Positions 33,296 through 41,934 of a stretch of 64,000 nucleotides of DNA are shown here, piece after piece. A program made the translations under genes and the position numbers. Source of the stretch: Prochlorococcus sp. AG-409-K04 (GTDB lineage: Bacteria > Cyanobacteriota > Cyanobacteriia > PCC-6307 > Cyanobiaceae); NCBI GenBank assembly GCA_003215555.1, contig QCKE01000001.1, positions 62,001 through 126,000 of the forward strand, written 5' to 3'. The notes below the pieces were generated by a model that made no database searches, was not told the DNA's origin, and saw nothing but the letters and a program-made list of their open reading frames with translations. Numbering within the stretch: the stretch's first letter is position 1; every line of letters starts with the position of its first letter.

Positions 33296-34171
33296 CTAAA
33301 AATTGATCTCTATAGCTTTTCTTAAAACAGACACATCCTTATCTGCATAACCCGCATCAATAAGCAACTTCTCAATTTCTCTAACTTTAGATGTAATTGG
33401 CAAATTCAAACCCACTTCTTTAGCTGAATTAATAGCTATAGAGAGATCTTTGTAATGCAAAGCCAACTTAAAGCCTAAGGGATATTTATTTTTTAACATT
33501 GCCTCCGAGCGATGAGTCAAAGCCCAGGAACTTGCTGCACCCCCTTGCAATGAATCAATCACTAAATTCATTGGCAAACCTAGAGACTCTCCTAGAGCGA
33601 CTGCTTCTGCTAAGGCTGCATAACTTCCAGCAACAAGTATTTGATTTAATACCTTGACTTCTTGTCCTCTACCAACCTCATCAAAACAAAAAATATTTGT
33701 TGCTATAACTTCAAGAACAGATTGAAACTCTTTAAGCTTTTCTTTAGTACATCCTAGAAACATACTCAAAGTTCCAGCCTTTGCACCCTCCGTTCCACCC
33801 GTTACAGGTCCATCTATATAACTAATCCCTCTTTCCAAAAGTCTTTTACTTATTGACCTAGCCTTAGCAGGACTAATTGTTGACATATCAATGACATTAG
33901 AATTTCTTTTAAGACTTTCATATATTCCAGTTGAGGAAAAGATTACTTCTTCAACTGCTTCGTCATCAGTAACACAAATCAAAAACACATCACAATCCTT
34001 GGCAGTCTCTTGAGGAGTTGGGAAAAATTTAGCTCCTCTAAGACATTCAGCTTTTTTCTCTTGATGACTTCTAGTATGTAGATGAAGATTAAAACCTGCT
34101 GAAAGCAAATTTGAAGCAATAGGCAACCCTATAGAACCCAAGCCTAAAACACCTAAGATTTTGTTTGCCAT
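33296..34171 (-). CDS. beta-hydroxyacid dehydrogenase (3-hydroxyisobutyrate dehydrogenase family)
   Basis: A 291-residue NAD(P)-dependent dehydrogenase. The Rossmann motif is GVLGLGSIGLPIASNLLSAG (~6-25). The substrate motif is DGPVTGGTEGAKAGTLSMFL (~119-138). The catalytic Lys is in GQEVKVLNQILVAGSY (~170). The family includes 3-hydroxyisobutyrate, tartronate semialdehyde and succinic-semialdehyde reductases. Which one cannot be told by eye; a glyoxylate/succinic-semialdehyde reductase is plausible in a cyanobacterium. Confidence 0.9.
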   Translation of the reverse strand: MANKILGVLGLGSIGLPIASNLLSAGFNLHLHTRSHQEKKAECLRGAKFFPTPQETAKDCDVFLICVTDDEAVEEVIFSSTGIYESLKRNSNVIDMSTISPAKARSISKRLLERGISYIDGPVTGGTEGAKAGTLSMFLGCTKEKLKEFQSVLEVIATNIFCFDEVGRGQEVKVLNQILVAGSYAALAEAVALGESLGLPMNLVIDSLQGGAASSWALTHRSEAMLKNKYPLGFKLALHYKDLSIAINSAKEVGLNLPITSKVREIEKLLIDAGYADKDVSVLRKAIEINF

Positions 34172-34679
34172 TTCAAATACGTTTTTAGTTAAGTATGAAA
34201 ACCTACAAATACTCTAATCAAGGAACAGTATTTAAAATAATAAAAGAAGATTTCTTAAGTATCACAAAAATTAAATTCAAATTAGTGTTCTAACTCTTTC
34301 TTATTTAACAATTAAACGTATATATTAAAACTTAAAACCAAACTAAGTACTAAGACATTTGTATCTCACAATGTCATTTTGCAAAGCATCTATAAGATCG
34401 AATAAAAATATAAAGGAAAAGCTAATACCATAAATGATTAGACCATCAATACTAAGTTAATAGTTGAGATGCCAACACCAAATTCACAATTAGCAAAAAA
34501 AAAATAGGAAGTTAAGCATTTCAAATTTTCATATGAAAACAAAAAAATATACAATTCATTTTGACCATCTAAAAGCAGTTCTTGAACATGAAAAGGATCT
34601 GATTTATACATTAAAAGGAATCATATGACATTTTGCTTGCACATAGATTTAATAAAATAAAAAATTATAGTAATAAAAG
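34172..34679. other. intergenic stretch with two very short frames
   Basis: About 510 bases between divergent genes. It contains two weak candidate frames: 34195-34293 (32 codons) and 34533-34628 (31 codons, MKTKKYTIHFDHLKAVLEHE). The second has a protein-like composition, but neither can be supported further. No clear hairpin. Confidence 0.35.
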
Positions 34680-35258
34680 ATGGAAACTCCCAAAAACAAA
34701 AATTCAACCTCAAAGGAAACAATAAATAAGCAAGTTTCTCCAGTTCAAGAAGAAGAAGGTAAAGATCAAAGTAAACAAGTGGGATTAATCAAAAAGAAAG
34801 AACAGAAACTATCAACAATCCAAGAAAATCCTGATTTAGATCAACCAAAACAGAAAATACTATCCACAATGAAAATCAAACCGCAAGATATATTTGAAAC
34901 AATAGAAGATGGCTTTCCAAGCAGAGAAGAAAATTGGGAATATATTTTCCCTCATCCTCGGTATTGGATTGGTCCACGTTTTTTGGCAATTTGGATTATT
35001 CCTATTTTTGTTATAAAGAAGACTCTTCATCTCCTAACTTCAATAAATCCTATAAGAGCATACTCAAAATCAAACTTCAATATTAAAACATCCGAGACCA
35101 TCTATACTTCAACAAAACAAGCCCTTGACGGAACTAATCCTATGATTTTTTTTGGTGCAAGATTTCTATCAATATGGGTTTTACCGTTAGCAATTCTGGG
35201 AATATTAATGGAATTTCTTTTCATCAGTCCATTAACTGGAGCTAAACCATTTGGATGA
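34680..35258 (+). CDS. hypothetical protein with disordered N-terminus and membrane C-terminal half
   Basis: A 192-residue protein. Residues 1-~75 are Lys/Glu/Gln-rich and probably disordered. The rest contains two repeats of a similar unit: YWIGPRFLAIWIIPIFVIKK (~98-117) and MIFFGARFLSIWVLPLAILG (~155-174). The ARF/PRFL(A/S)IW(I/V)(I/L)P repeat suggests internal duplication of a membrane-associated segment. No family is recognised. Confidence 0.55.
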   Translation: METPKNKNSTSKETINKQVSPVQEEEGKDQSKQVGLIKKKEQKLSTIQENPDLDQPKQKILSTMKIKPQDIFETIEDGFPSREENWEYIFPHPRYWIGPRFLAIWIIPIFVIKKTLHLLTSINPIRAYSKSNFNIKTSETIYTSTKQALDGTNPMIFFGARFLSIWVLPLAILGILMEFLFISPLTGAKPFG

Positions 35259-35355
35259 AAACTAACATCTTACGTATAATTTTTTTATTTATTTAATTCT
35301 ATAAACTCATTTTAGAATGGAGTTAAAGCTAATACACTATATTCTTATACCTGAG

Positions 35356-35490
35356 TTAACCTCCTTCACTTTTTTCAGTTTTGATAGCTCTATAAAAAGC
35401 AATGATAAAAAATAATCCCAAAGCTAAGTAAGCTACTCTCTCCACCAAGAGTGTTATTGGATTGCCAATAATTTCAGTACTAGATTCCAT
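35356..35490 (-). CDS. 44-residue single-span protein
   Basis: A short frame read directly: MESSTEIIGNPITLLVERVA, then YLALGLFFIIAFYRAIK and the tail TEKSEGG. One membrane helix. The size and polarity are like those of small photosynthetic membrane subunits; no match is recognised. Confidence 0.45.
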   Translation of the reverse strand: MESSTEIIGNPITLLVERVAYLALGLFFIIAFYRAIKTEKSEGG

Positions 35491-35775
35491 AATTTGTTTT
35501 TCAATACTCTACTCTAAGTGATTGTTTTGTAATCGTTTAGAAAAAAATGCTAACATCTCCTTATAATAAAGTATTTTATTATCAAATCATAAGAGAGTTA
35601 AATATATATTAGTCATAAAATTAATTTGATCTAATATATAAATACTTGTATATTAAAATATTTTCATTTCATGCCATACAATGGATTGTAACGTAGTGCA
35701 TTAAAAAAAAATTAAATAGGAGATAATTTATTAACCTTGGATACAATATAACTTCAGCTGATACTCTAGCGATAA

Positions 35776-36177
35776 ATGCAAATTTATAAAAGGCCTAAAA
35801 TTAAATTAGAATCTTTTGAAAAAGCATTAAACAAAGCAGTTTTATCACAAAAAGAGGAAGAAATAATAGATTATATAAGATATACAGGAGTATTTTCACA
35901 AACAAGTTTAACTAAAGATCTAAGATTAAAGCCAAAGCCTCCTGTTTTATCTATTATCTGTGAAGCATGTAGAAAAATAGGGCTTTACATGCCAAATCAT
36001 TTCTCTGAAGTTCGAAAGTGGTCAGCTACTATAAGTGAGCATGGGGTGAGATGGGATGGGGACTTAATCTGCAGTACTGCGAAAAATATTGATGGTTTAC
36101 CGCTAACACCTGAAGCAGGTACATCTCCTTATGAAATTCTTGTTGTTCACAAAGAGCTTTTCACAGGACTCGGATAA
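35776..36177 (+). CDS. conserved hypothetical protein
   Basis: A 133-residue soluble protein. The first half is helical (LESFEKALNKAVLSQKEEEI, then DYIRYTGVFSQTSLTKDLRL). The second is mixed: KPPVLSIICEACRKIGLYMP, WSATISEHGVRWDGDLICS and LTPEAGTSPYEILVVHKELF. The first half could be a winged-helix-like fold, but this is not certain. A hairpin follows the stop. Confidence 0.5.
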   Translation: MQIYKRPKIKLESFEKALNKAVLSQKEEEIIDYIRYTGVFSQTSLTKDLRLKPKPPVLSIICEACRKIGLYMPNHFSEVRKWSATISEHGVRWDGDLICSTAKNIDGLPLTPEAGTSPYEILVVHKELFTGLG

Positions 36178-36202
36178 AAATAAAAGAATTGACTTTTATT
36201 TT
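36177..36202 (+). terminator. AT-rich hairpin after the 35776-36177 gene
   Basis: AAAATAAAAG, a six-base loop and CTTTTATTTT form a perfect 10-base-pair stem that starts at the last base of the stop codon. Confidence 0.5.
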
Positions 36203-36294
36203 GACTAAATATATATTCAGAATATCTTCTCTATAAAAATTGAGAATAAATTATTCTTTTTAAATTGATTATAACACCTAATTCCGTAGTTTAA

Positions 36295-36594
36295 TTATAA
36301 TTTCTTCTTGCAAATAATTTGAAAAGACTTCTTTCTCCTACTGAAAATTAGCACTTTATCTGTACCAAAAATTGTTAATCCAGTTTGATGTCTTAAGGCA
36401 CTAATAGTAAATAGCGCAATACCACAAGTATCCATAAATAGTATTGGAAGAGTTTCTTTTGATCCTGTCATGTTCTGCAAATCTAAGGCCTGATTTATAG
36501 CTTGACTAGCCTTTTCGTAGCCTAAAATTTTAGACAGATCAGTCCAAAGAAAATTATCTAAATTACAATCTGACAAATCAAATTCACTAACCAT
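36295..36594 (-). CDS. hypothetical protein
   Basis: A 99-residue soluble protein. The N-terminus FDLSDCNLDNFLWTDLSKIL is acidic. The centre LGYEKASQAINQALDLQNMT is helical. The C-terminus TGLTIFGTDKVLIFSRRKKS is strand-like and basic. No family is recognised. Confidence 0.5.
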   Translation of the reverse strand: MVSEFDLSDCNLDNFLWTDLSKILGYEKASQAINQALDLQNMTGSKETLPILFMDTCGIALFTISALRHQTGLTIFGTDKVLIFSRRKKSFQIICKKKL

Positions 36595-36728
36595 GGTTCA
36601 AGACAGTCCTCTATATGATAGTTCAGTAAGAGCTTGCTTTGATCTCAATCAAATAAATAAACATTATTAATCTAAAAGTTTCTTATTTATTGAATTTTTT
36701 GGATAAACCTTTATAAAATGAAATTTAT

Positions 36729-36881
36729 TCATTTTATATCTTGAGAGATTTCCTTCTTGTCGAAATTAGTTTCATAATTGTTCCTCAAATCATCAAACAT
36801 AGCTTGCAAAACAATTTCTTGAGCATTATCAACTTCCTTCATATGTGCTTTTGCCGCTCTTACCTCATCATGGGTAGCCAA
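36729..36881 (-). CDS. 50-residue helical protein, TTG start
   Basis: A short frame read directly: (M)ATHDEVRAAKAHMKEVDNA, then QEIVLQAMFDDLRNNYETNF. It is soluble, charged and helical. The composition is much more protein-like than the surrounding AT-rich spacer, which supports it despite the TTG start. Confidence 0.45.
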   Translation of the reverse strand: MATHDEVRAAKAHMKEVDNAQEIVLQAMFDDLRNNYETNFDKKEISQDIK

Positions 36882-37087
36882 TGAAATCTCCTATACTATA
36901 ATTAGTTTTTAATCTATCTAGACAAATTGTCAATAGAAAGCCTATGACAATTTACAAAGCTATTACTTTAAATGCTTAAAATTTATTTTATAACAACAGC
37001 TAATCAATAAATGTCTTAACCTAATAATTTTCATCATCTCAAAAAATCGTCTAAGTAAATCATTATAAATAGATTTATATCTCTAAA

Positions 37088-37648
37088 TTATTGATTCTCT
37101 ATAATCACTAGGTTACATTCAAGTATAGCTAAAGCTTCATTAGGTAGCCCAAGAAAAATATCTAAAAATTTATCTCCAGTTTTTGGGATATCAGCAACTC
37201 CTACTAATTTACACCGTGAATTTTTATCTATGGGTTTACCAGAATAATTCTTAAGCTTTCCATTAACTTCTTTGGTAGATAGGACTGTTTTTACATTCAA
37301 AAAAGGGAAACGAATAACAGAAAAGATAGAGAATGAGAATCTTGCCTCAAAATCCAAGCATATATAACCAGTCTCAATGGAAATAAATCCTTCTAATTTA
37401 TCCAGAAACATTTTAATTTCCAGCCCAGGCGGCATAGGCAAAAAAGATATTCTTGTATTACGCCAACTAAGAGAAGGAATTATAAACGTTTCAGGGTCAA
37501 AGACTATGTTTCTTGTTTTTAAATTCTCTTGCTTAACTAAGGACGCTTTACCTCCTCCACTACTTGCATCATAATTAAAAAACGGATATGAACCAATTCT
37601 CAACTTGCATCCTTGCAAACTTTCAAGTTTAGCTAAAGTCATATTCAA
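37088..37648 (-). CDS. conserved hypothetical protein
   Basis: A 186-residue soluble protein, beta-rich with alternating hydrophobics. Segments include PFFNYDASSGGGKASLVKQE, then FDPETFIIPSLSWRNTRISF, LPMPPGLEIKMFLDKLEGFI and ETGYICLDFEARFSFSIF. The pattern suits a lipid- or pigment-binding beta barrel of the kind seen in several cyanobacterial DUF families, but I cannot name one. Confidence 0.5.
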   Translation of the reverse strand: MNMTLAKLESLQGCKLRIGSYPFFNYDASSGGGKASLVKQENLKTRNIVFDPETFIIPSLSWRNTRISFLPMPPGLEIKMFLDKLEGFISIETGYICLDFEARFSFSIFSVIRFPFLNVKTVLSTKEVNGKLKNYSGKPIDKNSRCKLVGVADIPKTGDKFLDIFLGLPNEALAILECNLVIIENQ

Positions 37649-37983
37649 AATGGTTTTAGAAGTGAGAATAACTGTTTAACAAGTACAACTTTATAAGAAT
37701 AATAATATTAAAAAGTTGAAAGCTAAAAAGGGAACAAAAAAAACTAATTAAAATTTCATATACTTTCAGATCTTCTGTTATTACTATTTCGTATCTATAC
37801 CAAAATATTTTGAATGGCTATTCTCCTCAATCTTTTAGCATTTACTGTACACCGGGTCATTAAAGAATATTCAACATCAGTATAATTTAAATTTTGAACT
37901 AAAAAGAAACAAAATTCTAAAAAAAACATCTCGGCATTTATTAGTCATTACGATGGGAATAGCTCTATAAGAATTTACTTTCA
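37649..37983. other. intergenic stretch, no gene seen
   Basis: About 335 bases between divergent genes. A 23-codon frame at 37814 is too short to support. The promoters of both neighbours should lie here. Confidence 0.4.
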
Positions 37984-38619
37984 ATGAAATTAATAGCTAG
38001 ATATCGTAATCATGGGTTTGAAACAGTAGCTGATGGGGTTATGTCATTTTTCGATAGGCGTACAGATTTGCAGCAAAGAGGAATTGCGTTTAGTGATGAA
38101 TCTGTTGGGCTTAATTCTCCTGCAAAAATTTCTACTGATATCAGCTTAGTTGCAATTGATCATTCAGATCCAGAATCATTTGCACTTTCGCAAGTAATAA
38201 TTCGTGGTGTAAAAGCCGGATTAAAAAAATATCTTGAAGAACGTCCCCTCTTTAAAAATTGCTTGCCCCAAGAGTCACTATTTGTAAACCCAATCTTTAA
38301 TATTCAACGTTATTCCCCAAATGAAGGTTTTAAGAAATGGCATTGCGATTGGACTATTAGTAATGAAGCAACAGAGCCAATTAAACGCGTATTAGCTTGG
38401 ATTTTATACTGTAATAATGTCACGTCAGCCGGAACAGAATTTTACTGGCAAAATCATCATGAAGAAGCAGAACGTGGCAAACTAATCATTTTTCCAGCTG
38501 GACTATCTCATATTCACAAAGGTCGAATTAGTAAGAGCGAATCAAAAACAATTGCCACTGGTTGGATAAATGCAGGAGATGAAAAATCTTATATAAGCCG
38601 CTTGGCTAAAGGTGAATAA
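37984..38619 (+). CDS. Fe(II)/2-oxoglutarate oxygenase (prolyl-4-hydroxylase-like)
   Basis: A 211-residue double-stranded beta-helix oxygenase. Iron ligands are His120 and Asp122 (KWHCDWTISN) and His176 or His178 (FPAGLSHIHKGR). The end SKTIATGWINAGD gives the 2-oxoglutarate side strand. FNIQRYSPNEGFKKWHCDW is the usual lead-in. The substrate is unknown. The next gene, an auxin-efflux-type carrier, starts five bases after the stop, so the two are probably one operon. Confidence 0.85.
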   Translation: MKLIARYRNHGFETVADGVMSFFDRRTDLQQRGIAFSDESVGLNSPAKISTDISLVAIDHSDPESFALSQVIIRGVKAGLKKYLEERPLFKNCLPQESLFVNPIFNIQRYSPNEGFKKWHCDWTISNEATEPIKRVLAWILYCNNVTSAGTEFYWQNHHEEAERGKLIIFPAGLSHIHKGRISKSESKTIATGWINAGDEKSYISRLAKGE

Positions 38620-38624
38620 ACCTA

Positions 38625-39548
38625 ATGGAATTAATCTCTCTTTTAATCGAAGTCATACCATGCCTTTTAAGTGGTTACCTATTGGGAAGATATAAAGAAA
38701 ACTTCTCTCAGGTATTAGCTGCTCCATTAATCAAATATGGAATTCCCGTTAGTTTAATGGGGCTATTGCTCAAAACAGGCATAACTTTTCAATTAATTGA
38801 ATCTGCTGCATTGGCTCTAATGACCATCGGCTTGCAAATATTAATCATATGCATAATTCCTAAGTTAAAAAAAGATATTGCCAGTAAAACATTAAAGCTA
38901 GGAAGTAGTTTTGGTAATACAGGATATTTTGGTATACCAATATCACTTGCATTCCTTCCTAATCAGGCACTTAGCTACAGCTTAGGTTTTGACTTGGGTG
39001 CAACTTTAGCAATTTGGACTTTAGGACCATTTTTAATTACTAACAATTCCCAGCCAATCAATAAAATCTTCTCACCTTCACAATGTTTGTTCAAATTAAT
39101 AACAAAGAGTCCTGCAAGTAAAGGATTAATAGGGGCTCTTTTGATTCAATTAACTCCCTGGACAAAAGAAATAAGTAATACTATATGGATACCATCTAAA
39201 TTAATTATTTTTCTAGCTTTAATTATAGTAGGTATGGAGCTTGGATGGCTAAGGGATTTCTCATATTCGTCAATTAAGTCAAATATATTAGCTATCAAAA
39301 GTAGTTTGATTTTAAAATTATTGGGACTCCCTAGCTTAATGCTGTGCATATGTCTACTACTTAGGGTCCCAAATATTTTCAAAAGTGCCTTAGTTCTTCA
39401 AGCAGCAGCTCCTACAGCTATTTCCGTCTTATTAATAGCCCAATCCAATTCCCACGATAAAAACAAAGCTACCCAACTTGTGACTTTCAGCACACTTTTA
39501 TCACTACTTACACTTCCATTATGGGCATTAATTTTAAAAATAGTATAG
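38625..39548 (+). CDS. auxin efflux carrier (AEC) family transporter
   Basis: A 307-residue membrane protein with about ten helices in two five-helix halves. Typical are the N-terminal SGYLLGRY (~17-24), GIPVSLMGLLLKTG, the centre SSFGNTGYFGIPISLAFLPN (~93-112) with the family's NTGxxGxP motif, and a C-terminal QAAAPTAISVLLIAQ. AEC members export organic acids or similar anions. The substrate is not known. It is probably translated with the oxygenase just upstream. Confidence 0.88.
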   Translation: MELISLLIEVIPCLLSGYLLGRYKENFSQVLAAPLIKYGIPVSLMGLLLKTGITFQLIESAALALMTIGLQILIICIIPKLKKDIASKTLKLGSSFGNTGYFGIPISLAFLPNQALSYSLGFDLGATLAIWTLGPFLITNNSQPINKIFSPSQCLFKLITKSPASKGLIGALLIQLTPWTKEISNTIWIPSKLIIFLALIIVGMELGWLRDFSYSSIKSNILAIKSSLILKLLGLPSLMLCICLLLRVPNIFKSALVLQAAAPTAISVLLIAQSNSHDKNKATQLVTFSTLLSLLTLPLWALILKIV

Positions 39549-40461
39549 ATAAAAACTAATTCTTTTGCAATGGAATAATTTGAGCAATTTTGCATTGTGC
39601 AGCCATCGCCCCTCCTAATAGGTTTAAATACTGATCAATTGCTACCTTTATATATTGTTTTTTTAATCAAGAATACATCTTTATTTTATCAGAGCTACAA
39701 GAGATATGACTCATATCTATAGATATTCGATATTTTGTCTTAATTTTATAGTTATAAGATAAAAAAGGAATGAAACCAAGAAATATAGTATCTATTAACT
39801 ATTTTAAAATTCATTGCCATTTTACTACAAACAATAGCTATAAATATTGTATTAATGTCTTTTCCTGTAGCTATTAAATATAGACTTTATTTTATTCGTT
39901 AGTCATATCCTGTTTCTTAATAATCAAGTCATGTCCTTGGGAGTCTTTTTTCTAGCTTTTTAAACCAAATGGTCTTACTCAAAAGATCTATGTATATAGC
40001 CAGAGGCAGAGGATATATTTAACTGTCTCTCCATTGCTTATTTGAGACTGCCTTCATGAAAAGCGATATATAAGAAACAAGCTATAACCTATGAATTAAA
40101 TAACCTCCTACAACGCCATAAACATCTCATGACAATTCATCTGCTTCTAGAAAATTCTCAAACATATGATCAGGTGCAGCATAATCGAATTCTTTCACAG
40201 CTCCAATCAAAAAATCATTCTTGTTTCTATTAAAAAAGATCAAACCAAAAACAAACTATTACCATTATATCTAGACAAATCTAGTTTTTACCTAGATATA
40301 TTCCAGCTTTGTCTAGATGTAACTTGGGTAATCTTTCTAATTAATTATTAATTGGCAAGCAAAAGGTGAAGAGAATATTAACTTGTAAACAAAACAATAA
40401 GAGATCTTTTTTTTTAAGTTTTTTAGATATAAAATAATATTATAAATACTAAACAATAAAA
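39549..40461. other. long intergenic stretch (~910 bases) with nested inverted repeats
   Basis: The longest gene-free stretch of the window. Frames at 39398-39595 (minus strand) and 40166-40351 (plus strand) are judged chance frames. The notable structure is the nested inverted repeat at 40269-40318, ~144 bases before the RHH gene. No tRNA, insertion sequence or other known RNA was seen. Confidence 0.5.
40269..40318. repeat. nested inverted repeat, possible operator
   Basis: Outer arms ATCTAGACAAA (40269-40279) and TTTGTCTAGAT (40308-40318) are perfect. Inner arms ATCTAG (40279-40284) and CTAGAT (40292-40297) pair too. The CTAG word occurs four times in 50 bases. It could be an operator for the RHH protein downstream or a structured RNA. 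Confidence 0.5.
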
Positions 40462-40686
40462 ATGGGACGAAGAACACAGTTAAATATTAATATCCCCCCT
40501 GAGCTTTTAAAGGCTTTAAAGAGAACTTCAATTAAATCCGGAAAACCATTATCAACTCTTGTCACTGAAACCTTAGAAGAAGCAATAAGTGCCAATACGT
40601 GCAAAAAATCAAGGGGGTCTAGTCTTACTTCAATAGAAAAAAGACTAGAGCACCTTGAAAAAAACTTTTTTTCATTAAAAAGCTAA
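40462..40686 (+). CDS. ribbon-helix-helix (CopG/Arc type) protein
   Basis: A 74-residue protein. The N-terminal RRTQLNINIPPELLKALKRT (~3-22) is the beta ribbon plus first helix of an RHH DNA-binding domain, and GKPLSTLVTETLEEAI the second helix. A charged coiled-coil tail follows. RHH proteins bind palindromic operators as dimers, often autoregulating; the nested inverted repeat upstream is a candidate site. No toxin gene is next to it, so a toxin-antitoxin pair is not supported. Confidence 0.8.
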   Translation: MGRRTQLNINIPPELLKALKRTSIKSGKPLSTLVTETLEEAISANTCKKSRGSSLTSIEKRLEHLEKNFFSLKS

Positions 40687-40711
40687 ATAAATATATCATC
40701 AATACATTTGA

Positions 40712-41803
40712 CTAAACATTAAATAAGAATTCCATAACGTCCCCTTCTTTAACGACATATTCTTTTCCCTCGCTACGAATCCAGCCTCTATTTTTAGCTT
40801 CAACCAGTGAACCTGCTTCAAGCAATTTTTTATAATGAATAGTTTGTGCACGAATAAATCCTCTTTCAAAATCCGTATGAATTACTCCAGCAGCCTGAGG
40901 AGCAGTCATGCCTACATGAATAGTCCAAGCTTTTGTTTCCTTTTCTCCAGTTGTGAAATAAGTTCGCAAACCAAGTATTTCATAAGAAGCTTTTATCAAG
41001 CTTTGTAGGCCACCTTGATCCACTCCTAGACCATTAAGGTAATCCAACCTTTCTTGAACACCCAAATCGATCAATTCCGCCTCAACTTGTGCTGAGATCT
41101 TGACGCTCTGGGCATTTTCCTTGGAAGCAAGAAAACTAACTTTTTCAGAAAATGAATTACCTAAAGACAGATCATCTTCACTAAGGTTACAAGCAAAAAT
41201 GATAGGTTTAGACGTCAATAATCCCATAGATTTAACTAATTTTACTTCTTCTTCTGAAAAAGGAACATTCCTTGCTGCCCCACCTTTTTCAATTTCATCA
41301 TATATTTTTTCTAAAACCTTATCTTCTATTTGACTTTCTTTATTAGTACGAAGTTGTTTTTTTAAACGTTCTCGTCTTTTCTCAATTTGGCTTAAATCTG
41401 ATAACCCAAGTTCTAAATTAATAATCTCTATATCTCTTATTGGGTCTACTGATCCTGACACATGAATCACATTTTCATCTTCAAAGCACCTCACTACATG
41501 AACTATCGCATCAACTTCACGTATATTGGATAAGAACTTGTTCCCAAGACCTTCCCCTTGACTTGCTCCTGCCACTAAACCAGCAATATCGACAAACTCT
41601 ATACGCGTAGGAATTAATTCTTTGCTTACACTAAGAGAACCAAGTAATTTTAATCGATCATCCGGCACTGAAACAGTTCCCACATTAGGCTCAATTGTGC
41701 AGAATGGGAAATTGGCTGCCTGAGCTTGAGCATTGGCAACTAGTGCATTAAATAAAGTAGATTTTCCTACGTTTGGGAGACCTACTATTCCTACTTTTAG
41801 CAT
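40712..41803 (-). CDS. ychF: YchF/OLA1 family GTPase/ATPase
   Basis: A 363-residue protein. G1 is GLPNVGKST (~8-16); switch region NFPFCTIEPN; G3 DIAGLVAGASQGEGLGNKFL with the conserved IREVDAIVHVVRC. The altered NKxD (ACNLSE, in place of NKxD) explains its preference for ATP. The C-terminal TGS-like part ends RSEGKEYVVKEGDVMEFLFN. YchF is a universal ribosome-associated ATPase. Length is normal. Confidence 0.96.
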   Translation of the reverse strand: MLKVGIVGLPNVGKSTLFNALVANAQAQAANFPFCTIEPNVGTVSVPDDRLKLLGSLSVSKELIPTRIEFVDIAGLVAGASQGEGLGNKFLSNIREVDAIVHVVRCFEDENVIHVSGSVDPIRDIEIINLELGLSDLSQIEKRRERLKKQLRTNKESQIEDKVLEKIYDEIEKGGAARNVPFSEEEVKLVKSMGLLTSKPIIFACNLSEDDLSLGNSFSEKVSFLASKENAQSVKISAQVEAELIDLGVQERLDYLNGLGVDQGGLQSLIKASYEILGLRTYFTTGEKETKAWTIHVGMTAPQAAGVIHTDFERGFIRAQTIHYKKLLEAGSLVEAKNRGWIRSEGKEYVVKEGDVMEFLFNV

Positions 41804-41934
41804 CAGAAAAAATCTAAAATCGACATTCGAGGGGTTATTCTGGCCAAACTAAACTCTCTAGGCACCTTAAGCCAACTAAAGAGAAAAAAGTGGAAAACTA
41901 AATTTCCCAAACCAAAATTTTTCTTTTAGAAACG

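Noticed and set aside
40166-40351. 61-codon plus-strand frame in the long spacer
   Set aside because: Its repeats (LDKSSFYLDIFQLCLD) are just the translation of the nested CTAG palindromes; no other protein-like feature.
40462-40686. antitoxin of a toxin-antitoxin pair
   Set aside because: An RHH antitoxin would need a toxin gene adjacent; the next gene is convergent ychF and the upstream 900 bases hold no gene.
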